From NCBI GenBank assembly GCA_900769845.1, contig CAAGIF010000089.1:1-11397 (forward strand): a stretch of DNA of 11,397 nt, written 5' to 3'. Origin of the DNA: an uncultured Oscillospiraceae bacterium (GTDB lineage: Bacteria > Bacillota_A > Clostridia > Oscillospirales > Oscillospiraceae). Position numbers and translations under genes: made by a program. The notes below the pieces were generated by a model. The model ran no database searches. It saw only the letters and a program-made list of their open reading frames with translations, and was not told the origin of the DNA. Of the stretch, positions 1 to 6,747 are shown one piece after another; the first letter of the stretch is position 1; each line of letters opens with the position of its first letter.

Positions 1-1847
1 ACATCCTGACCCTCGGACAGAACATCCTCGGGCTTGCCGATGCGGCGGTCAGCGATCTGGGAGATGTGGATCAGGCCGTCAACGCCGGGCAGAATTTCTG
101 CGAAAGCGCCGAAGGTCATCAGCTTGACAACCTTAGCATCGACGACATCGCCGATCTGGTAGTTGGTCATAAACTGATTCCAGGGGTTCATCTCAGCGGT
201 CTTGTAGCCCAAAGAGATCTTATGCTTCTCGGGGTCGAAGGAAATGACATAGACGTCAATCTCGTCGCCAACCTTGACAACCTCAGCGGGAGTCTTAATG
301 TGGTTCCAGCTCAGCTCAGAAACATGGACCATGCCGTCCACACCGCCGATGTCCACAAATGCGCCGTAAGAAGTCAAGGACTTAACGGTGCCGTGGTACT
401 TCTTGCCGTTCTCGATCTCTGCCCAGATCTTCTCCTGAGCAGCCTTGCGGGTCTCGGAAGAAACAGCGCGGATGGAGCCGATAACACGGCGGCGGGCGCG
501 GTTCACTTCAGTAACCTTCAGCTGAACGGTCTTACCAACCTGGCCAGCCATGTCGCCGCCCTTGGCGATACCGGACTGGGAAGCGGGAATGAAGATACGG
601 ATGCCCTTATGGGTTGCAACCAGGCCGCCCTTGTTCTCTTCGGTGATGACACCTTCGATGGTAGCCTTCTCTTCGGCGTAAGCAGCCATGTCGTCCCAGA
701 TCTTCAGGCCATCCAGCTTCTTCTTGGACAGCTGAACAGTACCTTCCTGATCGTTGACGCGAACGACGAACACTTCGATCTCGTCGCCAACATGCAGGAT
801 ATCCTCAGGCTTCACAGAAGGATCGGCGCTGACTTCATCGTAAGGGATGTAACCGGCATGCTTGGTGCCCAGATCCACCTGGATCTCAGTGTTACCGATA
901 CCGGTAACAGTTCCCAGAACCTTATCTCCTGTATTTAAAGTCTTGATGGACTGCTCGAGAAGCTCGGCAAAGTTCTCCTCCTGTACAGCCTCAACATTGA
1001 TAATTTCGCTCATAGTCTTGTTGACCTCCTTTATAATCCACGCCGGAGTCGATGCACCGGCAGTGATTCCAACATCAGCAGCATTCTGAAACATAGCCGC
1101 ATCCAGCTCAGAGGCATTATCCACCAATGCCACAGTTTCACAATGCTCCCGGCAAATCATAGCGAGTCGGCCTGTGTTGGAACTTTTGGGGTCTCCTACA
1201 ACGACCATTGCCTGGCAGGTTCTGCTCAGTTCTGCTGCTTCGTTTTGCCTAATTTCAGTTGCTCTACATATTGTATCAAATATTTTCAAGTTAGTAAACT
1301 GTTTTTTTGCAATTTCACCGCACATTTTCCACAAAAATTCAGTGGAGGTTGTTTGTGAAACCATACAAATCGGCAGTTCAGGGGCGGGCTTTTCCTTTTC
1401 GATCCAATTTTGGAGTTCTTCCGGGTTTTCAAAGATACGGCAGTTGCCACACCAGCCGGCGATCCCCTCTACCTCGGGGTGGGCGCGGGTACCGATGATT
1501 ACCGGAAGACGCCCCTCCTCTTCTGCCTTGTGAACAAGATCATGGATCCGCTTGACAAAGGGACAGGTGGCGTCCACGATCCGGACATTTTGTTTCTCCA
1601 GCCGCTCATACACTGCCTTGGCTACGCCGTGGGAACGGATGATCACCGTATCCCCGGCAGAGGCGTCTTCCGGTCTTTCGATGACCCCGACGCCGATGGA
1701 CTGGAATTTTTCCACCACATGGCGGTTATGAATGATCGGTCCCAGGGTAAATACCCGGCGGTGTTCCGCCGCTTCTTTTTCCACCAGATCCACTGCCCGG
1801 CTGACACCGAAGCAGAACCCGGCGCTTTTTGCCAGCTTCACACTCAT
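1..1847 (-). CDS. ispH-rpsA: IspH–ribosomal protein S1 fusion (HMBPP reductase / 30S S1), 3' end cut by window edge
   Basis: One frame stays open from the ATG at 1847 to the left edge (615 codons in the window, no stop). Residues 1–278 are IspH, the [4Fe-4S] enzyme that makes IPP and DMAPP from HMBPP in the last step of the MEP pathway. The N-terminus contains SAGFCFGV. The cluster cysteines are C12, C95 (DATCP) and C194 (DTICRAT), at nearly the same positions as in E. coli IspH. QTTS and VGDPKSSNT are also present. From residue 279 (MSEIINVEAV) the protein is S1, which helps bind mRNA to the 30S subunit. It has four S1 OB-fold repeats at about 307–377, 393–463, 482–550 and 566–615, the last truncated by the edge. 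I translated across the joint: VGITAGASTPAWIIKEVNKT runs directly into S1 with no stop. This fusion is known in Clostridia. The start overlaps the cmk stop by 4 bases (ATGA), so translation is probably coupled. Confidence 0.95.
   Translation of the reverse strand, partial: MSVKLAKSAGFCFGVSRAVDLVEKEAAEHRRVFTLGPIIHNRHVVEKFQSIGVGVIERPEDASAGDTVIIRSHGVAKAVYERLEKQNVRIVDATCPFVKRIHDLVHKAEEEGRLPVIIGTRAHPEVEGIAGWCGNCRIFENPEELQNWIEKEKPAPELPICMVSQTTSTEFLWKMCGEIAKKQFTNLKIFDTICRATEIRQNEAAELSRTCQAMVVVGDPKSSNTGRLAMICREHCETVALVDNASELDAAMFQNAADVGITAGASTPAWIIKEVNKTMSEIINVEAVQEENFAELLEQSIKTLNTGDKVLGTVTGIGNTEIQVDLGTKHAGYIPYDEVSADPSVKPEDILHVGDEIEVFVVRVNDQEGTVQLSKKKLDGLKIWDDMAAYAEEKATIEGVITEENKGGLVATHKGIRIFIPASQSGIAKGGDMAGQVGKTVQLKVTEVNRARRRVIGSIRAVSSETRKAAQEKIWAEIENGKKYHGTVKSLTSYGAFVDIGGVDGMVHVSELSWNHIKTPAEVVKVGDEIDVYVISFDPEKHKISLGYKTAEMNPWNQFMTNYQIGDVVDAKVVKLMTFGAFAEILPGVDGLIHISQIADRRIGKPEDVLSEGQD
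1014..1031 (-). promoter_or_regulatory. Internal ribosome binding site ahead of the S1 half
   Basis: Inside the fusion gene, the minus strand reads AAGGAGG (1031–1025), then 11 bases, then an in-frame ATG at 1013. That ATG is where the S1 sequence (MSEIINVEAV) begins. The Shine-Dalgarno core is perfect, although the spacing is slightly long. The motif also encodes the linker residues KEVNKT, so it could be coincidence or a relic of a once separate rpsA. If it works, the cell makes free S1 as well as the fusion protein. Confidence 0.5.
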
Positions 1848-2524
1848 AGGGGAATCTTCTTTCCTGCCACATCCTTGATGTGGTCAATGACCTGCTGCAC
1901 ATTCATTTCAGAGGTATCCACCTTAATGGAATCCCGGGCCATCTTCAGCGGAGCAATGGGACGGTGGGTATCCTGATAATCCCGCTGTTGGATCTCCTTA
2001 AGGATCTTATTATAGTCAGCCTTCTGTCCTGCTGCGGTCAGTTCGTCGGTGCGGCGTCTTGTCCGAACCTCCGCAGAAGCGGTCAGAAAAATCTTTACAT
2101 CCGCCTTGGGGAGAACGACCGTACCAATGTCCCGGCCATCCATGATCACATTGTACTGCTTGGCAACATCCCGCTGCATATCCAGAAGCATGTCCCGAAC
2201 GCAGCCATGGGCAGAAATCAGACTTGCTTTCTGGGAAATATCCTGCGTACGGATCTCTGCCGTCACATCCATGCCGTTCATAAACATGTGCTGAAGGCCG
2301 TTCTCATCATACTTGATGGCGATGGTCAACTCGTCGATATAGCGAAGCACGCCGTCTTCATCCTTGGGGCTGATGCCCAGCAGATCCAGGAAGTAGGCAA
2401 CTGTCCGATAGATCGCTCCGGTATCCACATACTGGTATCCCAATTCCTTCGCTAACGCTTTGGCTATGGTGCTTTTGCCCGCACCGGCAGGGCCATCTAT
2501 GGCAATAGAATAAGTTTTACCCAT
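1844..2524 (-). CDS. cmk: Cytidylate (CMP/dCMP) kinase
   Basis: Cytoplasmic kinase that phosphorylates CMP and dCMP to the diphosphates using ATP. Numbered from the chosen start (226 residues, normal for the family), the P-loop GPAGAGKST is at 11–19 and DTGAIYR at 34–40. DGRDIGT at 129–135 and the arginine-rich lid RTRRR near 154–158 follow, then the C-terminal RDYQDTHRPIAPL (181–193). I chose the ATG at 2524 because the Shine-Dalgarno sequence AAGGA (2537–2533) is 8 bases upstream. The ATG at 2530 (two residues longer) is only 2 bases from that sequence. The gene follows the sigma-like gene after about 25 bases and overlaps ispH-rpsA by 4 bases. A cmk next to ispH/rpsA or rpsA is a common bacterial arrangement. 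Confidence 0.95.
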   Translation of the reverse strand: MGKTYSIAIDGPAGAGKSTIAKALAKELGYQYVDTGAIYRTVAYFLDLLGISPKDEDGVLRYIDELTIAIKYDENGLQHMFMNGMDVTAEIRTQDISQKASLISAHGCVRDMLLDMQRDVAKQYNVIMDGRDIGTVVLPKADVKIFLTASAEVRTRRRTDELTAAGQKADYNKILKEIQQRDYQDTHRPIAPLKMARDSIKVDTSEMNVQQVIDHIKDVAGKKIPL

Positions 2525-2549
2525 ATCCATTATCCTTCTTTCTCATTTT

Positions 2550-3578
2550 TCAGCTGTTGCGAAGAAGTGCCAGGGCGGCGGCTTCTCTTTCCAGCACCTC
2601 ATTGGGTGTCAGTCCCAGTTTGCGACCCGTATCCTCGGGATTCAAGGGCAATCCGCCTTCCAAACCAAAGCGCAGCGTCAACAGTTTCGCATCCTGCTCG
2701 CTGAGGCCGCTGAGCAATTCCTGGATCCGCTGCCGGGTCCGGAACAGCGCGGTATCTTCAACATGCTGCTCGTCCTCCGGTTCTTCTTCCTTGGTTTCCT
2801 GGGACTTTACCCGGTTCATCATCCGGGCGCTGTCCAGCATTTTACGGACTTGCTCTGCCTCCAGGGGTTCCATGTGCAGTTCCTGGGCAATCTCTTCCAG
2901 CGTTGCATTGCGTCCAAGTTCGGAAAGAAGACGCTCGTCCACAGCCCGGTAATCCTCCAGAGCCTGGCGGAGCTTCTGACCCACGCCGGCATTACGGCAC
3001 TGCAAAAGGATCTGCCGCAGCATTCCCTTCTCAATATGATAATCCCGGTAATCGGCAAAATCGCCGCCGGTATAACCGTAGATCGCCTGCCAAAGGGCCA
3101 TGCTGCCCTCCTGGATCAGATCCAGCAGCAGGACGCCCCGGCCAACATATTTGGCGGCGCACTCCACCACCCGGGAAAGGCACAGATTCATTAGCTGTTC
3201 CCCGGAGTTTTTTCCTTCCATCACTTCCTGGGCAAGTACATTCTCATCGCCGCAGGCGGGGACATGGGCCAGCTCTTCCAAATACAAGCGCAGCGGATCC
3301 TCGGATTTCAGATCCGAAAGCTTCATACCGCCGGCCACAAACTGGACTTCCTGCCGCAGCCGCAAAGCGGCTTCTCCTCCGGGAACTGCCGGCAAATCGG
3401 AAATATCCAGGCTGATATTCCGGGATTCCAGAAAATCAAAAGCCTCATCCACTTCTGTTTCCGGCTCCCCTTCCATCCTGGCAAGAAAATGCCCTCCGGA
3501 AAGAATACCCTGTTTGCTGATATTCAAAAGATCCTGTTCCCAGGTTCTTTCGTCAAAGGTAATCTCAAAATCACTCAT
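2550..3578 (-). CDS. Degenerate sigma-70 paralogue (sigma-like protein, role unknown)
   Basis: 342 residues, aligned by eye with the sigma factor encoded immediately upstream. Residues about 13–60 resemble sigma region 1.1, an acidic helical segment. Region 1.2 follows (EDPLRLYLEEL, 93–103), then a well-kept region 2.1–2.2, where GRGVLLLDLIQEGS (146–159) nearly matches the partner. Region 2.2 is the main contact with the RNA polymerase beta' clamp helices. After that the match decays: the FSTYAT/WIRQ block of regions 2.3–2.4 is replaced by FADYRDYHIEKGMLRQ (174–189), which lacks the Trp. The sigma finger is replaced by an acidic stretch (about 258–276). Region 4 keeps LSEQDAKLLTLRFGLEGG (292–309) but loses the RVRQIE recognition helix and ends early. 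My inference is that it may bind core polymerase without recognising promoters in the normal way. The start overlaps the sigma stop by 4 bases, and GGAGG lies 10 bases upstream. I cannot name the family. Confidence 0.8.
   Translation of the reverse strand: MSDFEITFDERTWEQDLLNISKQGILSGGHFLARMEGEPETEVDEAFDFLESRNISLDISDLPAVPGGEAALRLRQEVQFVAGGMKLSDLKSEDPLRLYLEELAHVPACGDENVLAQEVMEGKNSGEQLMNLCLSRVVECAAKYVGRGVLLLDLIQEGSMALWQAIYGYTGGDFADYRDYHIEKGMLRQILLQCRNAGVGQKLRQALEDYRAVDERLLSELGRNATLEEIAQELHMEPLEAEQVRKMLDSARMMNRVKSQETKEEEPEDEQHVEDTALFRTRQRIQELLSGLSEQDAKLLTLRFGLEGGLPLNPEDTGRKLGLTPNEVLEREAAALALLRNS
3106..3129. repeat. 24-base direct repeat, copy 1 (sigma-like gene)
   Basis: These 24 bases are identical to 4188–4211 in the sigma gene. 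Both encode the core of region 2.2 (LLDLIQEG). After two mismatches in four bases, a further 11-base identity (ACGCCCCGGCC) follows. The identity supports common ancestry of the two genes and continued constraint on this motif. Confidence 0.85.
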
Positions 3579-4444
3579 TCCAGAAAATCCTCCAGACCGA
3601 TGTAGGTCCCCAATTGCTGAAGTTTATCCATGGCCTGCCGCTCGATCTGGCGAACGCGCTCCTTGGAAACACCCATGATCCTGCTGATTTCCTCCAGGGA
3701 CTGGGTCTTCCCATCATCCATTCCGTAATGCAGCCGCAGGATCTGCTGCTGGCGGGGATTCAATGCGGAAAGCAACTGATCCAGAGTGTGGCTCAATTCA
3801 TCTCTGACTAATGCTTCAAAGGGCTGCTGGGCCTGCATATCCTCCAAAAGAATTCCAAGCGTCGCATCATCCTCCCCGGCGGGGGCATCCAGAGAACAGG
3901 TATCCGGATTCAGTAGCATCAACTGGCGAACTTTATCCGGGGAGAACCCGGTATAGTCAGCCACTTCCTGCTCTGTCGGCTCCCGCTCCAACTCCTGTGA
4001 CAGGTTTTTTTGGGCGATCTCCACCTTGCGGATCAGTTCCGCCGTATGCAGCGGCACTCGAATCAGACCGCTGTGATTCATCAGACAACGGGTAATTCCC
4101 TGGCGGATCCACTTGGTTGCGTATGTAGAAAAACGGAATTCCAAAGTATAGTCGAACTTTTTGGCGGCAATCAGCAGACCGATACTCCCCTCCTGGATCA
4201 GATCCAGCAGCGGAACGCCCCGGCCGGCATATTCTTTTGCCATGGATACCACAAGCCGCAGGTTGGAATTGACCATCTGGCGGATAGCTTCCTCGTCGCC
4301 GGAAGCGCACCGCCGGGCAAGTTCCCGTTCCTGCTGGGCATTCAGTCTGGGGTAGCGGCGAATCTCACTGATGTACTGACGCACATCATCCGCGCCTTCG
4401 CTCACCGGAACATCCTGTTCCATTTCCGCAAGTTTCAAACTCAT
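3575..4444 (-). CDS. RpoD/SigA-family RNA polymerase sigma factor lacking region 1.1
   Basis: 289 residues, a sigma-70 family factor that directs RNA polymerase to promoters. Region 1.2 is near 20–50. Region 2.2 has LLDLIQEGSIGLL (79–91) and regions 2.3–2.4 have FRFSTYATKWIRQ (103–115). Region 3.0 has GLIRVPLH (126–133), the sigma finger is about 183–202, and the region 4.2 helix-turn-helix spans about 246–275 (SLEEISRIMGVSKERVRQIE). It ends GLEDFLE, like the RLKDFLE end of housekeeping SigA. Two features differ from a classical SigA. The N-terminal region 1.1 is missing (SigA is usually around 370 residues or more). The usual WW pair of region 2.3 is KW (K111, W112). The position directly after dnaG is that of rpoD in the macromolecular-synthesis operon. 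It could be the housekeeping factor in short form or a group 2 factor; the window cannot decide. The ATG overlaps the dnaG stop by 4 bases, with AAGGA 8 bases upstream. Confidence 0.93.
   Translation of the reverse strand: MSLKLAEMEQDVPVSEGADDVRQYISEIRRYPRLNAQQERELARRCASGDEEAIRQMVNSNLRLVVSMAKEYAGRGVPLLDLIQEGSIGLLIAAKKFDYTLEFRFSTYATKWIRQGITRCLMNHSGLIRVPLHTAELIRKVEIAQKNLSQELEREPTEQEVADYTGFSPDKVRQLMLLNPDTCSLDAPAGEDDATLGILLEDMQAQQPFEALVRDELSHTLDQLLSALNPRQQQILRLHYGMDDGKTQSLEEISRIMGVSKERVRQIERQAMDKLQQLGTYIGLEDFLE
4188..4211. repeat. 24-base direct repeat, copy 2 (sigma gene)
   Basis: Identical to 3106–3129 in the adjacent sigma-like gene, in the same orientation and about 1.08 kb away. It encodes the polymerase-binding region 2.2 motif. 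Recombination between the copies would fuse the two genes and delete the material between. Confidence 0.85.
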
Positions 4445-6192
4445 CCGTTGATTCCTTTTCTTTTTTTATAAGCATCCCGCAGGGCGAGAATATCGTCCTC
4501 CGAGGAGACATTGGCGCTGTGGTGCTCCGCCTTGATAATCCGGACGCAGTCAAGCAGTGCCTGCTCGTTCACCGGCCCCTGATGGCGCTGATAAACAGAG
4601 GTAACATGGGACATCTGCTCGGAATCCAGGTCCTCCAAAACCCCCACAGAAACCTCAAGCCCCAGCCGGTTTCTCTGAACAAGCTGGCGGTATACATCGC
4701 CGAGAAGAGAGGAAGAAAACTCCTCCGCCCCAAGATCTTTGATGCTGTCCATGAGCGCCGGTTCCCGAAGAATCATAGCGATCACCGTTTCCTCTGCCAC
4801 CGCAGAGCGAACATTATCATAGCGAATGGCGCGGCTTCGCGGCTGCAGTGCCTGAGCCGGAGCAAGGTCTATCTTTTCCTGCCGCTTCTTCTCCCGGGCG
4901 ATCCGACGTTTATAAGCCTTACCAATCTCGATCTTCATCGCTTCATAGCTGATCTTGGCAGCCTCTGCAACTCTGTGACCGTAAATCTCCCGCTGCACAG
5001 AACTATGAAGCGTGCTGATCAGATCAGCGGATGCCTGCAGATACTTGACTCGTTCATCGTCCACATTCAGATCGTACTGGTTTCGAATAGCATTAAGCTG
5101 GTATTCCACACGGTTGGAAGAACCCTCGAGCAGCAGACGGAATTTATCCGCGCCAAACTTTTTAAGGTATTCATCGGGGTCTTTTGCATCCTTAATCTGC
5201 AGAACTTTCACCTGAAGTCCGGCTTTTTCCAAAATAGGAATCGCCCGCTGTGTAGCGTTTTGTCCAGCCTTATCTCCGTCGTAAATCAGCATAATCTGAT
5301 CGGCATAGCGGGTCATCAGGGTTGCCTGTTCTTCCGTCAATGAAGTGCCCAAAGATGCTATTGCATTATCAAAACCATACTGATGCAGCGTGACCACATC
5401 AATATTGCCCTCAACCAGAATCAGATAGCCTTGCTTACTCTTCTTCGCCAGATTCAGTCCGAAGAGGTTCTTGCGTTTGTTGAAAATAATTGTTTCCGGA
5501 GAATTGAGGTACTTGGCAACATCCTTATCATTTTTAATAATGCGGCCGCCAAATCCGATCACATTGCCCCGCACATCAATGATTGGGAACATCAGCCGGT
5601 CCCGGAATCTGTCAAAGATATTTCCGTTCCTCTGGGAAATCGTCACAAGCCCCGACTCTTTCAGTTCTTCTTCCGTATATCCTTTGGCCTTCATGGCCTT
5701 AACCAAGCTGTCCCAGCTGTCGGGTGCATAACCCACGCCGAAGGTAGTCAGAATGGACTTGCTCATTCCACGGCCCAGTGCGTATTCCAATGCCTGTTTT
5801 CCCACGGGCGCATACAGCTGGCCGTGGAAGAAACGGGCAGCTTCCTTGTGAAGTGCCCAAAGCCGCTCCTGCTGGCGGTAACGGGACTGATACTGCTCAT
5901 CCTCCGGAACGGTCATGCCGGCCCGTTTTGCCAAAGCCCGAACCGCATCGGGGTAGCTCAGTCCCTCCATCTCCATCATAAAGTTTACGGCGCCGCCGCC
6001 TTTATGACAGCCAAAGCAATAATAGATTCCCTTATCGGGAGAAACGGAAAAAGAGGCGGTCTTTTCCCCGTGGAAGGGACATAAGCCAAACATATTGGAA
6101 CCGGAACGCTTTAAGGTCACATACTGACCCACCACATCCTCGATGGGATTTCTTGCGATCAGTTCATCCAAAAACGAAGGGGGAAATGCCAT
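4441..6192 (-). CDS. dnaG: DNA primase DnaG
   Basis: Makes the RNA primers for replication, working with the replicative helicase. 583 residues, slightly short but normal for a bacterial primase. The N-terminal zinc-binding domain has C38-P-F-H41 and C59-F-G-C62. The catalytic core contains FDRFRDRLMFPI (193–204) and KYLNSPET (227–234). The TOPRIM domain has EGNID (E261, D265; the family usually reads EGYMD) and the metal-binding DGD at 305–307. The last 130 or so residues (from about 455) form the divergent C-terminal helicase-interaction domain. The ATG at 6192 has AGGAGG exactly 8 bases upstream. The stop overlaps the sigma gene start by 4 bases. It is preceded at 39 bases by the membrane-protein gene, and no terminator lies between them. 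Confidence 0.97.
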   Translation of the reverse strand: MAFPPSFLDELIARNPIEDVVGQYVTLKRSGSNMFGLCPFHGEKTASFSVSPDKGIYYCFGCHKGGGAVNFMMEMEGLSYPDAVRALAKRAGMTVPEDEQYQSRYRQQERLWALHKEAARFFHGQLYAPVGKQALEYALGRGMSKSILTTFGVGYAPDSWDSLVKAMKAKGYTEEELKESGLVTISQRNGNIFDRFRDRLMFPIIDVRGNVIGFGGRIIKNDKDVAKYLNSPETIIFNKRKNLFGLNLAKKSKQGYLILVEGNIDVVTLHQYGFDNAIASLGTSLTEEQATLMTRYADQIMLIYDGDKAGQNATQRAIPILEKAGLQVKVLQIKDAKDPDEYLKKFGADKFRLLLEGSSNRVEYQLNAIRNQYDLNVDDERVKYLQASADLISTLHSSVQREIYGHRVAEAAKISYEAMKIEIGKAYKRRIAREKKRQEKIDLAPAQALQPRSRAIRYDNVRSAVAEETVIAMILREPALMDSIKDLGAEEFSSSLLGDVYRQLVQRNRLGLEVSVGVLEDLDSEQMSHVTSVYQRHQGPVNEQALLDCVRIIKAEHHSANVSSEDDILALRDAYKKRKGING

Positions 6193-6231
6193 GGCTTACG
6201 CCTCCTTTCCATACAGTATCCGTTACAAAAA

Positions 6232-6669
6232 TCAGCCCAATCTTCTTCCTGTAACCTTATTCTCGGACTCCTTGGGTTCTTTCATCAAAATCCGGCAGAT
6301 GATGAACTGCACAAGCAGCATCAGCGGAACGCCCGCATTGGGCACTACCAGAATATCCCCGCGAACCAAAATCGGGATCGATGCGGCTGTTGCCGCGCCG
6401 AAAGACAGCCAGCAAAGGGTTTTCATAACCCAGGACTTCTTAACGACCAGGCTAATCACCGCAAAAATAGTGGACAGCATTGCCATCATTCCCGCAAGGG
6501 GCGTACACATCTGAAGATTGGTAACAGGGATCAGATCAAAATAACTATAGCTGGAAGCCACACCGCTCTGGGTATCGAAAACCGTCACACTGTCTGCGGT
6601 AGTTGCCAGCGCCACCGCCATAAACGGAAGCAGAACCAGTATCAGTTTCAAAAATCTTTGTTTGTTCAT
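6232..6669 (-). CDS. Small four-helix membrane protein, function unknown
   Basis: 145 residues that I do not recognise as a named family. Four hydrophobic stretches are visible at about 7–25, 56–76, 80–101 and 106–127. Basic residues at the N-terminus (K3, R5, K8), between helices 2 and 3 (K77, K78) and at the C-terminus (R126, K130, K133) suggest both ends face the cytoplasm. Residues 26–55 would form an external Ser/Thr/Tyr-rich loop. The first helix could also be read as an uncleaved signal anchor. The start has GGGGAG about 8–9 bases upstream. The gene is the first in the dnaG operon, 39 bases before dnaG, and sits behind its own promoter. No catalytic motif was seen. Confidence 0.8.
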   Translation of the reverse strand: MNKQRFLKLILVLLPFMAVALATTADSVTVFDTQSGVASSYSYFDLIPVTNLQMCTPLAGMMAMLSTIFAVISLVVKKSWVMKTLCWLSFGAATAASIPILVRGDILVVPNAGVPLMLLVQFIICRILMKEPKESENKVTGRRLG

Positions 6670-6701
6670 GGTTGCATCTCCCCTGTAAAAGCTGTAATGT
6701 G

Positions 6702-6729
6702 GGCTTAATCAGACAGAAATCTGACAGCC
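6702..6729 (-). other. Hairpin at the predicted 5' end of the dnaG-operon mRNA
   Basis: The minus strand can fold as GGCT–TCAGA / TCTGA–AGCC with a six-base loop (TTTCTG) and an asymmetric internal loop. With the -10 box at 6742–6737, transcription should start near 6730, so the hairpin would begin at the first bases of the mRNA. No U-run follows, so it is not a normal terminator. A stabilising 5' stem or a protein-binding leader is possible. Confidence 0.45.
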
Positions 6730-6736
6730 ACCTTGT

Positions 6737-6745
6737 ATTATAGCA
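6737..6745 (-). promoter_or_regulatory. Extended -10 promoter for the membrane protein–dnaG–sigma operon
   Basis: The minus strand reads TGCTATAAT, a consensus -10 hexamer with the TGn extension. It is directly after, and almost touching, the dgt stop codon (6750–6748). No good -35 box is visible at 17–18 bases (only GTGGAA or TGGAAT), which is common for extended -10 promoters. The predicted start near 6730 gives a leader of about 60 bases before the membrane-protein ATG. Confidence 0.7.
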
Positions 6746-6747
6746 CA

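Noticed and set aside
66..938. 290-codon open frame on the plus strand
   Set aside because: It is antisense to the S1 repeats of ispH-rpsA, where regular codon use keeps the opposite frame open. No ribosome binding site or family features were seen.
1011..1040. Separate ispH and rpsA genes
   Set aside because: Codon-by-codon reading shows no stop between the halves. Both are in the same frame.
4519..6084. Plus-strand open frames opposite dnaG
   Set aside because: They are shadows of dnaG, whose zinc and TOPRIM motifs are intact on the minus strand.
6702..6729. Hairpin after dgt as an intrinsic terminator
   Set aside because: It has no U-run on its 3' side, and it lies downstream of a new -10 box, so it belongs to the next operon's leader.
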